Below are positions 52,425 to 61,160 of a stretch of 64,000 bases of DNA, piece after piece. Position numbers and translations under genes: made by a program. The notes beneath the pieces are model-generated. The model was not told the origin of the DNA. It did not search any database and saw nothing but the letters and a program-made list of their open reading frames with translations. Within the stretch, counting starts at the first letter, position 1; each line of letters opens with the position of its first letter. The stretch comes from an uncultured Bacteroidales bacterium. GTDB lineage: Bacteria; Bacteroidota; Bacteroidia; Bacteroidales; F082. The DNA lies in NCBI GenBank assembly GCA_946408345.1, contig CAMJRR010000007.1:1-64000 (forward strand), in the 5' to 3' direction.

Positions 52425-52963
52425 TATTTTACTCTATTCTCTTCTAATAACATCTCTCTAACGATGCAGTCATCTGTACATTGCTCAAGCAATTCCTTTT
52501 GCATCAGTTTGAAAACCGGATGCTTGAAATCTGGAGCTACTTCACAAAGTGGCACCAAAGCAAATCGACGTAGATGCAAACGCGGATGAGGGACGATCAG
52601 TTTCTCTGTTTGGATGATACGACTGCCATAGTACAAAAGGTCCAAATCGGCCGTACGGGAACTGTATCCTTGAATTTCTGGATGCCTTACCCGACCCAAC
52701 TCCATTTCAATACCAAGCAACTGTTGCAGCAAATCCATCGGAGACAATTCCGTTTCCATGACAATGACCCGATTCAAAAACCACTCTTCTGCCTCGAAGC
52801 CCCATGGCTCCGACTCATAGGCAGACGAGATCTTCACCACCTGCCCACACCTATTATTAATTAATTGGCATGCCTGGGCAAAGATAGCTTCTTTATCGCC
52901 CATATTCGATCCAAAGAGCACATAACACTTTTCCACATTCCGCCTATGCCAAGTTTCCATCAT
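52424..52963 (-). CDS. folK: 2-amino-4-hydroxy-6-hydroxymethyldihydropteridine pyrophosphokinase
   Basis: 179 residues from the ATG at 52963 (MMETWHRRNVEKCYVLFGSN); the track uses a TTG 15 bp further up that overlaps the TACCTTTG box. Motifs: VLFGSNMGDKEAIFAQA, SSAYESEPWGFEAEEWFLNRVIVMET and SRTADLDLLYYGSRIIQTEKLIVPHPRLHLRRFAL. It transfers pyrophosphate to the pterin in folate synthesis. Coupled with the dNK gene and divergent from sppA with facing promoters. Confidence 0.95.
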   Translation of the reverse strand: MMETWHRRNVEKCYVLFGSNMGDKEAIFAQACQLINNRCGQVVKISSAYESEPWGFEAEEWFLNRVIVMETELSPMDLLQQLLGIEMELGRVRHPEIQGYSSRTADLDLLYYGSRIIQTEKLIVPHPRLHLRRFALVPLCEVAPDFKHPVFKLMQKELLEQCTDDCIVREMLLEENRVK

Positions 52964-52975
52964 TGAGATTTTCGG

Positions 52976-53004
52976 CAAAGGTAAGTTTTTTTTATGTACT
53001 TTTG
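52976..53004. promoter_or_regulatory. Back-to-back promoters of folK (minus) and sppA (plus)
   Basis: TACCTTTG on the minus strand (52976-52983) and TACTTTTG on the plus strand (52997-53004) are only 13 bp apart, so each -33 region overlaps the other promoter. Confidence 0.65.
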
Positions 53005-53028
53005 CGGTCTAAACAAAAACATAACATC

Positions 53029-54816
53029 ATGAAATTCGGTAAAGTTGTTCTTGCCGCTTTTTTAGGCACATTGATTGCATTGGTAATCAACTTCTTCATT
53101 AAAGTTGGCGTGGTTTCTTCCATGATTTCCAACATGTCAAAAAACATGCAGACTTCCACTACTGTGAAGCCCAATTCCGTGCTTTACATGAAACTCAACT
53201 ACGACATTCCAGACCGCACGGTCGACAATCCCCTCGGCGCCATTGATTTCCAGTCGATGGAATCGATTGATGCCACAGGTATGAACGACATCCTGCGCAA
53301 CATCGAACATGCCAAGGCCGACCCAAACATCAAGGGTATCTACATGGAACTGAGTAGTATCCCAACCTCCACGGCTACCTTGCAGGAAATCCGCAACAAA
53401 CTCATTGAGTTCAAGGAATCGGGGAAATTCATTGTCACTTATGGTGAAAGCTATTCGCAAAGCGCTTATTATATGGCATCCATCGCCGACAAGATTATCC
53501 TCAATCCCGAAGGTGCCCTCGACCTGCACGGCATGGCCTCACAAATCATGTTTTATAAACACCTGTTAGACAAGCTCGATGTTGAGATGCAGATTGTCCG
53601 CGGTCCCAACAACCGCTTCAAGAGCGCTGTGGAGCCTTATTTCTTGGACAAGATGAGCGAAGCCAACCGCGAGCAGATGGACAAGCTATTGGGCACAGTC
53701 TGGGGACAAATCCTTCAAGGCATCAGTCAAAGCCGCAACATCAGTGTTGAGCAACTCAATATGATTGCCGACAATTTAGAGACCTCTTTCGATGCAAACA
53801 AAGCCCTCGAATATGGCCTGGTCGACAACCTGTACTACAAAGATCAAGTGTTGGACGAACTGAAAGGCCTGACGGGCAGCAACAAGAGCATCAACGCCAT
53901 TGGCAATGCCAATTATGCCAAATCCTATAAAGACAAGAACGTGAGTAAGAACGAGGTTGCCATCATCTATGCCTCGGGACAAATCTTCGACGGTAAGGGA
54001 GATGAAACCACGGCTATCTACTCCGAAAATCTCTCCAAGACCATACGTAAGGCCCGCGAAAACGAAAACGTGAAAGCCGTTGTGCTGCGCGTCAACTCGC
54101 CTGGTGGCAGTGCCGTGGCATCGGCCATCATCGGTCGTGAGCTCGACCTCACCAAGGAAGTAAAGCCCGTCATCGTCTCCATGGGCAACTACGCTGCCTC
54201 AGGTGGTTACTGGATTTCTGCCAAGGGTGACTATATCTTCGCCGACCCCACCACACTCACGGGTTCCATCGGCGTGTTCGGTACTTTCCCGAATGCAAAA
54301 GGTTTCTTGAACGACAAGGTCGGTCTGACTTTCGATGTGGCCAAGACCAACGAAAACGCCGAGTTCCCCAACTTCACCGAACCGCTCACCGAGTTCCAAT
54401 ACAGCAAATTGCAAGAAAGTGTAGTTAACACCTATGACCACTTCACCAAACGCGTGGCCGAAGGTCGCGGCTTGACCCAAAGCTATGTTGATAGCATCGG
54501 TCAAGGCCGTGTGTGGGCTGGTGCCGATGCCATTGGTTTAGGTCTTGTCGACCAGTTGGGCGACATGGAAGACGCCATTGCTTACGCAGTCCAAAAAGCT
54601 AACCTCGGCAATGATTACAAGGTAACTGAATGGCCCAAACAGAAGGACTTCTTCACCCGCATGATGGAATCGATGAACAATAGCGGTTCCGACCAACTTG
54701 ATGCTGCCATGAAGCAAAGACTTGGTGCTTACTACGATTACTTCAAAGGCTTGGACAACCTGCAAAAGAACACGGGCATCCAAGCGAGACTGCCTTTTGA
54801 CATGATTATCGAATAA
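53029..54816 (+). CDS. sppA: Signal peptide peptidase SppA, long form
   Basis: 595 residues from the ATG at 53029 (MKFGKVVLAAFLGTLIALVINFFI), which follows the TACTTTTG box; the track start at 52963 lies upstream of it. One N-terminal membrane anchor is followed by two tandem peptidase S49 domains: the general-base lysine in NNRFKSAVEPY in the first half and the nucleophile serine in NYAASGGYWIS in the second, as in the 67K SppA. It degrades leftover signal peptides in the inner membrane. A terminator hairpin follows. Confidence 0.95.
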   Translation: MKFGKVVLAAFLGTLIALVINFFIKVGVVSSMISNMSKNMQTSTTVKPNSVLYMKLNYDIPDRTVDNPLGAIDFQSMESIDATGMNDILRNIEHAKADPNIKGIYMELSSIPTSTATLQEIRNKLIEFKESGKFIVTYGESYSQSAYYMASIADKIILNPEGALDLHGMASQIMFYKHLLDKLDVEMQIVRGPNNRFKSAVEPYFLDKMSEANREQMDKLLGTVWGQILQGISQSRNISVEQLNMIADNLETSFDANKALEYGLVDNLYYKDQVLDELKGLTGSNKSINAIGNANYAKSYKDKNVSKNEVAIIYASGQIFDGKGDETTAIYSENLSKTIRKARENENVKAVVLRVNSPGGSAVASAIIGRELDLTKEVKPVIVSMGNYAASGGYWISAKGDYIFADPTTLTGSIGVFGTFPNAKGFLNDKVGLTFDVAKTNENAEFPNFTEPLTEFQYSKLQESVVNTYDHFTKRVAEGRGLTQSYVDSIGQGRVWAGADAIGLGLVDQLGDMEDAIAYAVQKANLGNDYKVTEWPKQKDFFTRMMESMNNSGSDQLDAAMKQRLGAYYDYFKGLDNLQKNTGIQARLPFDMIIE

Positions 54817-54835
54817 TCGCTGTAATTTCGACCAA

Positions 54836-54874
54836 CAAAAATGCGGAGCGACATCATGTCGTTCCGCATTTTTA
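54836..54874 (+). terminator. Rho-independent terminator after sppA
   Basis: AAAAATGCGGAGCGACAT pairs with ATGTCGTTCCGCATTTTT (one mismatch), ending in a T run. Confidence 0.85.
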
Positions 54875-54888
54875 TTGGTATTTTCATG

Positions 54889-54936
54889 GTTCACAACTTT
54901 GTGGACCACAAAAATGTGGACCACAAGATTGTGAAC
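54889..54936. repeat. 48-bp inverted-repeat element, left copy
   Basis: The outer arms GTTCACAA and TTGTGAAC are exact complements and the inside carries two direct copies of TGTGGACCACA. It is identical base for base to 56152-56199, and the two copies lie in the same orientation on either side of the AAA ATPase gene. Confidence 0.85.
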
Positions 54937-54951
54937 TATCGAAAAAAGATG

Positions 54952-54959
54952 TATCTTTG
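54952..54959 (+). promoter_or_regulatory. -7 promoter box for the AAA ATPase
   Basis: TATCTTTG, 24 bp upstream of the ATG at 54984, inside the repeat-bounded module, so the module carries its own promoter. Confidence 0.6.
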
Positions 54960-54983
54960 CAGCGGAATAAAGGATTCGTCATT

Positions 54984-56111
54984 ATGAAAAAATCATTCAT
55001 CTATGGTGTAGCTGTTGAAGGCAACAACTTCACAGACCGTGAAAAAGAGACCCGACGCCTCAAGCAAGACTTTGAAAACGGGCAGAACATGATACTCATT
55101 TCTCCGCGAAGAATGGGCAAGACCTCGCTCGTAAGGAAAGTGCAGACCCTTGTCGACACGAAATCCATTGTGACGGTTTACATGGACATCTACGATTGCC
55201 GCAACGAATACGAGTTCTACAACAAATTTGCCGCCTCGCTCATGAAGCAAACCGCAGGCAAGGCAGAAGCCGTCATAAAAAACATCAAGGAATTTTTAGT
55301 TCGTTTGTCACCCACCCTCTCCTTCGGTCCCGACCCCAACAACGAGCTTTCCGTATCCCTTGGCATCACGCCCAAAGACTACTCGCCGGAAGAAATCCTG
55401 CAACTGCCTGAACGCATGGCCGCCAAAATGGGCAAACACATTGTCGTGTGCATTGACGAATTCCAACAAATTGGCGAGTTTCCGGACTCGCTGAAGGTCC
55501 AAAAGAAAATGCGCGGCATCTGGCAGTTGCAAAACAACGCTTCGTATTGCCTGTTTGGGAGCAAGAAGCATCTGCTCACCAACCTCTTCCAAAGCAAGAG
55601 GATGCCTTTTTACCAATTTGGCGACATCATGTTTCTCCAGCCCATCCCCACAGAAGACTGGATTCCTTTCATCCGCCAGAAGTTTGAGGAAAAGAAAATG
55701 AGCATTTCCGATGCCCTCATTGAAAAGATCTGCTCGACGGTGCAAAACCAATCCTCATACGTGCAGCAACTGGCATGGAACGTCATGCTCAACACCACAA
55801 AAAAGGCGGACGAGGCCACTTTGGAAACGGCCATTGAAGATCTGCTCAACCAAAACTCACTGCTGTTTTTGCAGCAAATCGAGAACCTGACTGCCTACCA
55901 GATGAACTTCCTAAAGGCCGTGGCCAAAGGCGTTCACACGGACTTCACCTCTAAAGAAGTACTATCCACCTATGATTTAGGCTCAAAATCCAATGTCTCA
56001 AGAATCAAGACCGTGTTGACGCAAAAGGAGCTGATCGAAAAAACACCAAACGGAATCGTGCTTACCGACCCCGTTTTTGAGCTTTGGTTTACTAAAGAAT
56101 GGTGCGAATAA
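54984..56111 (+). CDS. AAA ATPase with C-terminal winged helix (archaeal-type ATPase family)
   Basis: 375 residues from the ATG at 54984 (MKKSFIYGVAVEGNNFTDREKETRRL); the track begins at a TTG nine codons upstream within the promoter region. Walker A is SPRRMGKTSLVRK, Walker B is HIVVCIDEFQQI, a sensor-like stretch is YCLFGSKKHLLTNLF, and the C-terminal winged helix is TSKEVLSTYDLGSKSNVSRIKTVLTQKELIEK with GIVLTDPVFELWF. This STAND-like/ATPase_2 family is multicopy in Bacteroidales with unknown role. The gene and promoter are bracketed by identical 48-bp elements, suggesting a mobile or duplicated module. Confidence 0.85.
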   Translation: MKKSFIYGVAVEGNNFTDREKETRRLKQDFENGQNMILISPRRMGKTSLVRKVQTLVDTKSIVTVYMDIYDCRNEYEFYNKFAASLMKQTAGKAEAVIKNIKEFLVRLSPTLSFGPDPNNELSVSLGITPKDYSPEEILQLPERMAAKMGKHIVVCIDEFQQIGEFPDSLKVQKKMRGIWQLQNNASYCLFGSKKHLLTNLFQSKRMPFYQFGDIMFLQPIPTEDWIPFIRQKFEEKKMSISDALIEKICSTVQNQSSYVQQLAWNVMLNTTKKADEATLETAIEDLLNQNSLLFLQQIENLTAYQMNFLKAVAKGVHTDFTSKEVLSTYDLGSKSNVSRIKTVLTQKELIEKTPNGIVLTDPVFELWFTKEWCE

Positions 56112-56151
56112 TCTATTGATTTTCAAACCAATTACAAACAATATACTAAAA

Positions 56152-56199
56152 GTTCACAACTTTGTGGACCACAAAAATGTGGACCACAAGATTGTGAAC
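56152..56199. repeat. 48-bp inverted-repeat element, right copy
   Basis: Identical to 54889-54936. It ends six bases before the stop of the ABC-F gene. The sequence outside the 48 bp differs between the two copies. Confidence 0.85.
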
Positions 56200-56204
56200 C
56201 GAAA

Positions 56205-58157
56205 TCATTTCTCATATTCCGCCATCACCTCGTCACGTTCCATCTGCTTCTCGCCCCAGTCGTCCATGAGGTTTTGGAGTTGCTCTTTCTTTTGGCCGTA
56301 AGCCCAATACCAGTCGTTATCAATCTTGATGTCGGGATGTTGGTCAGGGTTGGCCATAATAGTGTCTTGGTCGGCTAACTCGGCTTCCAATTTGCCGATG
56401 GCTTCTTCGAGGCGTTGAATCTCTTTATCGACTTTGCGCAACTTGGCATCAATCTGCTTCTTGCGCTCGTAGTTGATCTTATTCTGTGACTGTGGTACGA
56501 CTTCTTGGACTTTGGTTTGTTTGGCAGCAATCTCCAACTCCTTCAAGTGGCTGAGATTCTTTTGCTCCAAGAAGTCGTAAATGTCGCCGATGTATTCCTT
56601 GATGTTGGGCTTGCGGAACTCGTAGACCTTGTTGGTCAGGCCTTGCAGGAAATCACGGTCGTGGGAGACGATGATTAATGTGCCGTCGTATTGGATTAAG
56701 GCATTCTTCAGGATGTCCTTGGAGAGCATGTCCAAGTGGTTCGTAGGCTCGTCGAGGACCAACAAATTCGTCGGGAAAAGCAGCATCTTGGCCAAGGAAA
56801 GACGGGCTTTCTCGCCACCAGAGAGCACCTTCACTTTCTTGTCGATGTCGTCGCCACGGAAAAGGAAGGAACCAAGCAAAGCCTTCACCTTGAGGCGCAT
56901 ATCGCCAACGGCAATATCATCCAAGGTCTCGAAGACGGTCTTATTCATGTCAAGCATGTCCTGCTGGTTCTGAGCATAGTAGCCAATTTTCACTTCATGG
57001 CCGAGTTTCACCTCGCCCTCATGGTCGAGCACACCACAGATGATTTTGGAAAGCGTAGATTTGCCTTCGCCGTTGCGCCCGACAAAGGCAATCTTTTCGC
57101 CTCTGGGAATAAGCAAATTCACGTCTTTGAGGATGACTTGGTCGCCGTAGGATTTGCCCACATGGTTGAGCTCCAGCGTCACCTTACCGGAATGCGGTGC
57201 AGGCGGAAACTTGAAATGGATGGCCGTACTATCGATGTCGTCGATGACGATTTCATCCATTTTTTCGAGCAACTTCACGCGGCTCTGCACCTGCTTGGCC
57301 TTGGTCGCCTTGTAGCGGAACCGCTCAATGAACGCCTCGATGTTCTTGATTTCGCGCTGCTGGTTTTCATAGGCCGAGCGTTGCATGTCGACACGCTCCT
57401 CGCGCAGACCGACATACTCGGAATACGGCACCTTGTAGTCATAGATTTTGCCATTCGAGATTTCCACCGTGCGGATGGTGATGTTGTCCAAGAAAGCGCG
57501 GTCGTGCGAGACCATCAGGATGGCACCGTAATAGGCCTTCAGGAAGCTTTCGAGCCATTGAATGGATTCAATGTCTAAGTGGTTGGTAGGCTCGTCGAGA
57601 AGAAGCAGGTTTGGCTTCTTCAACAGAATCTTGGCCAATTCCACGCGCATCTGCCAGCCATTGCTGAACTCACGCATGGGACGCAGCATGTCGTCGTGAC
57701 CGAAGCCCAAACCGACCAGAATCCTTTCCGCTTCGCCTTCGATACTATTGCCACAGAGTAAGGCCAAACGGTCATTCAAGTTGTTCAGTTTGACAATCAA
57801 CTTTTCGTACTGTGGGCTTTCGTAATCGGTGCGGTCGGCCAGTTCCTGCTGTAGGCGCTCCGAATCGCGCTCCAGCTGATGGTATTCATCGAAAGCGGAA
57901 AGGGCTTCATCCAAAACGGTCTTCGTGCTGTTGACATTCTTTTCCTGAGGTAGATAACCAATGGTAACACCCTGTGGGATGATGACGTCGCCTTTTGAAG
58001 GTTGTTCCAATCCGCAGATGAGTTTCAGCAGCGTGGTTTTGCCTGCACCGTTCTTGCCCACCAAGCCGATGCGGTCCTTCTCGCGAATCAAAAAGGAGAT
58101 GTCGGTGAAGAGGTCCTCACCGGTGAAGTGCATGCTTAGGTTTTGGATTGAAATCAT
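56205..58157 (-). CDS. ABC-F type ATP-binding protein
   Basis: 650 residues, two ABC domains and no membrane span. First domain: Walker A GLVGKNGAGKTT, signature-like FSNGWQMRVELAK, Walker B LLLLDEPTNHLDI. Linker with arginine/lysine-rich FIERFRYKATKAKQVQSRVK (the P-site tRNA interaction motif region). Second domain: Walker A GRNGEGKST, LSGGEKARLSLAK, LLVLDEPTNHLDM. The C-terminus is a coiled coil (KIDAKLRKVDKEIQRLEEAIGKLEAEL). It probably acts on the ribosome like EttA/Uup-group proteins; antibiotic resistance is not implied. A TATCTTTG box lies 20 bp upstream. Confidence 0.95.
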   Translation of the reverse strand: MISIQNLSMHFTGEDLFTDISFLIREKDRIGLVGKNGAGKTTLLKLICGLEQPSKGDVIIPQGVTIGYLPQEKNVNSTKTVLDEALSAFDEYHQLERDSERLQQELADRTDYESPQYEKLIVKLNNLNDRLALLCGNSIEGEAERILVGLGFGHDDMLRPMREFSNGWQMRVELAKILLKKPNLLLLDEPTNHLDIESIQWLESFLKAYYGAILMVSHDRAFLDNITIRTVEISNGKIYDYKVPYSEYVGLREERVDMQRSAYENQQREIKNIEAFIERFRYKATKAKQVQSRVKLLEKMDEIVIDDIDSTAIHFKFPPAPHSGKVTLELNHVGKSYGDQVILKDVNLLIPRGEKIAFVGRNGEGKSTLSKIICGVLDHEGEVKLGHEVKIGYYAQNQQDMLDMNKTVFETLDDIAVGDMRLKVKALLGSFLFRGDDIDKKVKVLSGGEKARLSLAKMLLFPTNLLVLDEPTNHLDMLSKDILKNALIQYDGTLIIVSHDRDFLQGLTNKVYEFRKPNIKEYIGDIYDFLEQKNLSHLKELEIAAKQTKVQEVVPQSQNKINYERKKQIDAKLRKVDKEIQRLEEAIGKLEAELADQDTIMANPDQHPDIKIDNDWYWAYGQKKEQLQNLMDDWGEKQMERDEVMAEYEK

Positions 58158-58176
58158 CGTTTACCGTTTTAGGCGG

Positions 58177-58184
58177 CAAAGATA
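58177..58184 (-). promoter_or_regulatory. -7 promoter box for the ABC-F gene
   Basis: TATCTTTG on the minus strand, 19 bp upstream of the ATG at 58157. Confidence 0.6.
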
Positions 58185-58202
58185 AGGATTTTTGAGAATT
58201 CC

Positions 58203-61160
58203 TCAATGAGTCAAAACGAATGGCTTTACCGCAACGCCATCTTGTGACATCACCTTAATCCAGTACAAACCATTCTCGAAGCCCGACAAATCAAGTTGCA
58301 ACACGTCGCTGCTGGACTCTTTGCTGAGCAAAGCCTGTCCCAAGGCATTATAAACCACCACCTTCTGTATCCCTTCCAATGCAATGGTGATTTGGCCACT
58401 CGTTGGATTGGGATAGAGCTTGAAATCAAGCACTTGGTTTTCGTCAGTCGAAGTCAGGTCAATGACCACATAGTTTTGATTGGGGTCGTTCAAGGCTGTA
58501 GCATAGTCCGACTCGCAGGTCTCGCCGTTGTCGGCCAGATAGAAGGCCGTCAAGCGATAATAGACATCCTCGTGATCATCATCAGACAGGTTGTCGCGAT
58601 ACTCATAATATAGCTGTCCATCAACGGCAGGAATCGATGCTGTCAGTTGGTAATCGGAATTATCAAATGAACGATACAGATTGTATTGTTGTATGGTATA
58701 GTCTTTACTCAACTCCATGGCTTGCCCTGTTTGGTTGGTGACAAAGGCGCGCAGCATCCAAGTGTAGTACATGTTGAAGGTATGCATGTCGGTCCAGGTC
58801 TCGCCGTCCAGCGACACCCAACGCCCATCGGGGTCACCCATATCCTCACAGGCGGCTGCCGGACGCGCCAAGCCTTGCTGCCCGACGACGATCCAAATCG
58901 GCTCGTTTTCAGGGATCTCTAAGGCCGGACTTATGGTTTCTTCATGCCAAGCTTGGGCACCAGCCAAAGTCATGTTCTGTGAGCGGACAAGGGTACGTGG
59001 TGCTGTTTCACCACCGACATAAATCCAAAGGTGGTAAGTGCCTGCCCCCACATCGTAAAGCGACACCTTCTTCAAAGCAATGCCGACATAATCCACTAAG
59101 TCCTCTGGCTCAAAACGGATAGCCCAGAAGATGCGTGGCTCATCATCACCGCCCAAGGAACGCTTGAACACACCATCATCGTAATACAACCACCCAGTAA
59201 TAGGCTCGGGACGCTCGCCCCACGAAATCAAAGCACCATGGTCGTTCTCGTCTTCATAATACACTGTGCCGTCCAACTTCACAGGCGGGTCGCAATATGC
59301 CGGAAAGACCGCAACGGTGTTTTGTTCACACGACATGGAATAATATGTGCCATCCAATGCACCATCATACACTAAACGCAAGCCATATTCCACCTCACCA
59401 TGAAGTTCCACGGTCTCATCCACAAACACATTCCCATCGGTAAAGCCTAAAAAATCGCCATCCCGGAACAAAACCGCCCCAATAAGACTTCCTTCTGGGT
59501 ATGTCCATGATAGCTGAACAGCCTCACTTTGCTGCGACCAATTCAACCCATTGGTGCTGCCTTCGAAATCACTACACAAGCGATATACCCACCGACAAGC
59601 GTACCAATCGCAAGTGTCCGACAGATAAATGGGACGTACCTGAGCCAAGCAAGTATCGCCTTCCGAAAGGCCATTCACATTAAACTGAAAAAATGTTGCC
59701 GTTGTGGTCGCCACAAAAACACTATCTAACATAATTTCAAAATACTGTAAATCACGGTTTCGTCCCTCGTCCAAGCTCCACATCGCCCAGCCCGTGGAAG
59801 AGACATACAGGCTGTCAACATCGTTTGTGGCTTCCCTCAACTCAATTTCGACTTGCGTCGGCTCAAAAACAGAGACCACTGAATCTGAAACATAGTCCAC
59901 AAAACCATCAAGATGCACCCTAAGGTCATACGCATCACGATAGACTACAGGCAATATCATATGCCCATTGGCATCCAAAGTCGATTGATAGGTATGTCCT
60001 TGTCCATCGTGCGACGAAAGCGTCACCAAGGCACCAGCAGGCGACAAGCCTATGTTGGTAGTGACATCAAGGGCAAAGGTCGTGGTCATGTCCTTGTCCA
60101 AATAGGCCGACCAGATGGTGTCAGAATGGCTCCGGTTGCCTTCGTAATAGCAACTCACGCCCCAACGGTATTGTCCCCAATCAAGACTACTCCAATTCAT
60201 TTCCATGAACACCGTGTCGGTCAGATGGGAGGCCATCATCACGGGATCCTCTTCGAAACGGCTGCGGAACAAGTCGTAGTATTGGAAAGAACGAACCGAT
60301 TTTGCACCATACTCCTGATAGAAGCGGATGCAGTCCACATAGAAACAGTCATCACCCACATCGGTGGAACCGTCTTTGATATATTCCCAACTGAATACAT
60401 GCTCTCCAACGGTGATATCAAACTGATGTTCAGTCCATCCCTCCTCGCCAGAGCATTCCATTTTCTTCACCCCGTCAAGATAAAAACGGCCCATATCCCA
60501 AGGGCTTTCCGATGAAATCTTGCTGTAGAAACTCATCTGTCCCTCCAATGGCACGTAAACCGAAACCTCAATCCTAGAAAGCCCATCTCCAACACCTTCG
60601 CAGGTCGATTTCATGCAATAGTCGCCCTCGTATGCATGGGTTCTATCGATGGCCCAAGGATAATCACTCACGTTGTTGCTCCAAGGGAAACGACTGAAGT
60701 CGCCCGCCTCGAAGTCTTCGAAAAGCAAAGGATCATGCATCGACCAACTGATGCGTACCAAATCACTCGTAAACTGCCTCGCCGCCACATAACGCACGGG
60801 ATAAAACAATTCATGAAGAAAGAAATTGATGCTATTATGCACCTGACCTTCTATTAAATGCAGAGAATCAGAAAGATACGCAGTGGCATAACCTTCGGCA
60901 GCAGCCCAAACGCGATAAGTGCCCGCCATCAAACTATTGGAATAACACCCTAATGAATCCGTAACAAAGTGATAAACAAGCGTGTCTCCCATCTCGCTGA
61001 TACCCGAAAAAGTGACCGAAGCCGCTTCTATGGGGGTAACGGCATCCTGTTCGTATACATTACCACTGACAGGCACCTGTGCCCAGACATAGCGACCCAT
61101 AGTGATAATAGCTAAAACCAATAAGGCCGCCCATCTTCTCATCTCTTCATCCTTTCTCAT
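58203..61160 (-). CDS. Adhesin-like T9SS surface protein with fibronectin III and cleaved-adhesin-type domains
   Basis: 985 residues. The start at 61160 overlaps the upstream stop as ATGA, supporting it; a signal peptide follows (MRRWAALLVLAIITMGRYVWAQ). Domains: a CarboxypepD_reg-like sandwich (about 30-115), a cleaved-adhesin-type jelly roll (LLFEDFEAGDFSRFPWSNN ... about 145-290, as in gingipain/hemagglutinin adhesins), fibronectin III-like modules, a second jelly-roll-like part (about 650-820), and a T9SS type A sorting domain (FKLYPNPTSGQITIALEG ... LYWIKVMSQDG). No protease motif was found. Likely a surface adhesin, translated together with the upstream gene. Confidence 0.88.
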   Translation of the reverse strand: MRKDEEMRRWAALLVLAIITMGRYVWAQVPVSGNVYEQDAVTPIEAASVTFSGISEMGDTLVYHFVTDSLGCYSNSLMAGTYRVWAAAEGYATAYLSDSLHLIEGQVHNSINFFLHELFYPVRYVAARQFTSDLVRISWSMHDPLLFEDFEAGDFSRFPWSNNVSDYPWAIDRTHAYEGDYCMKSTCEGVGDGLSRIEVSVYVPLEGQMSFYSKISSESPWDMGRFYLDGVKKMECSGEEGWTEHQFDITVGEHVFSWEYIKDGSTDVGDDCFYVDCIRFYQEYGAKSVRSFQYYDLFRSRFEEDPVMMASHLTDTVFMEMNWSSLDWGQYRWGVSCYYEGNRSHSDTIWSAYLDKDMTTTFALDVTTNIGLSPAGALVTLSSHDGQGHTYQSTLDANGHMILPVVYRDAYDLRVHLDGFVDYVSDSVVSVFEPTQVEIELREATNDVDSLYVSSTGWAMWSLDEGRNRDLQYFEIMLDSVFVATTTATFFQFNVNGLSEGDTCLAQVRPIYLSDTCDWYACRWVYRLCSDFEGSTNGLNWSQQSEAVQLSWTYPEGSLIGAVLFRDGDFLGFTDGNVFVDETVELHGEVEYGLRLVYDGALDGTYYSMSCEQNTVAVFPAYCDPPVKLDGTVYYEDENDHGALISWGERPEPITGWLYYDDGVFKRSLGGDDEPRIFWAIRFEPEDLVDYVGIALKKVSLYDVGAGTYHLWIYVGGETAPRTLVRSQNMTLAGAQAWHEETISPALEIPENEPIWIVVGQQGLARPAAACEDMGDPDGRWVSLDGETWTDMHTFNMYYTWMLRAFVTNQTGQAMELSKDYTIQQYNLYRSFDNSDYQLTASIPAVDGQLYYEYRDNLSDDDHEDVYYRLTAFYLADNGETCESDYATALNDPNQNYVVIDLTSTDENQVLDFKLYPNPTSGQITIALEGIQKVVVYNALGQALLSKESSSDVLQLDLSGFENGLYWIKVMSQDGVAVKPFVLTH

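Noticed and set aside
54984-56111. Classical insertion sequence
   Set aside because: The enclosed gene is an AAA ATPase with winged helix, not a transposase with a DDE or HUH motif, and no target-site duplication outside the repeats can be recognised.
56736-57578. 280-residue plus-strand ORF
   Set aside because: It lies wholly inside the conserved ABC-F gene on the other strand; its translation has no family-like motif and is a codon-bias shadow.
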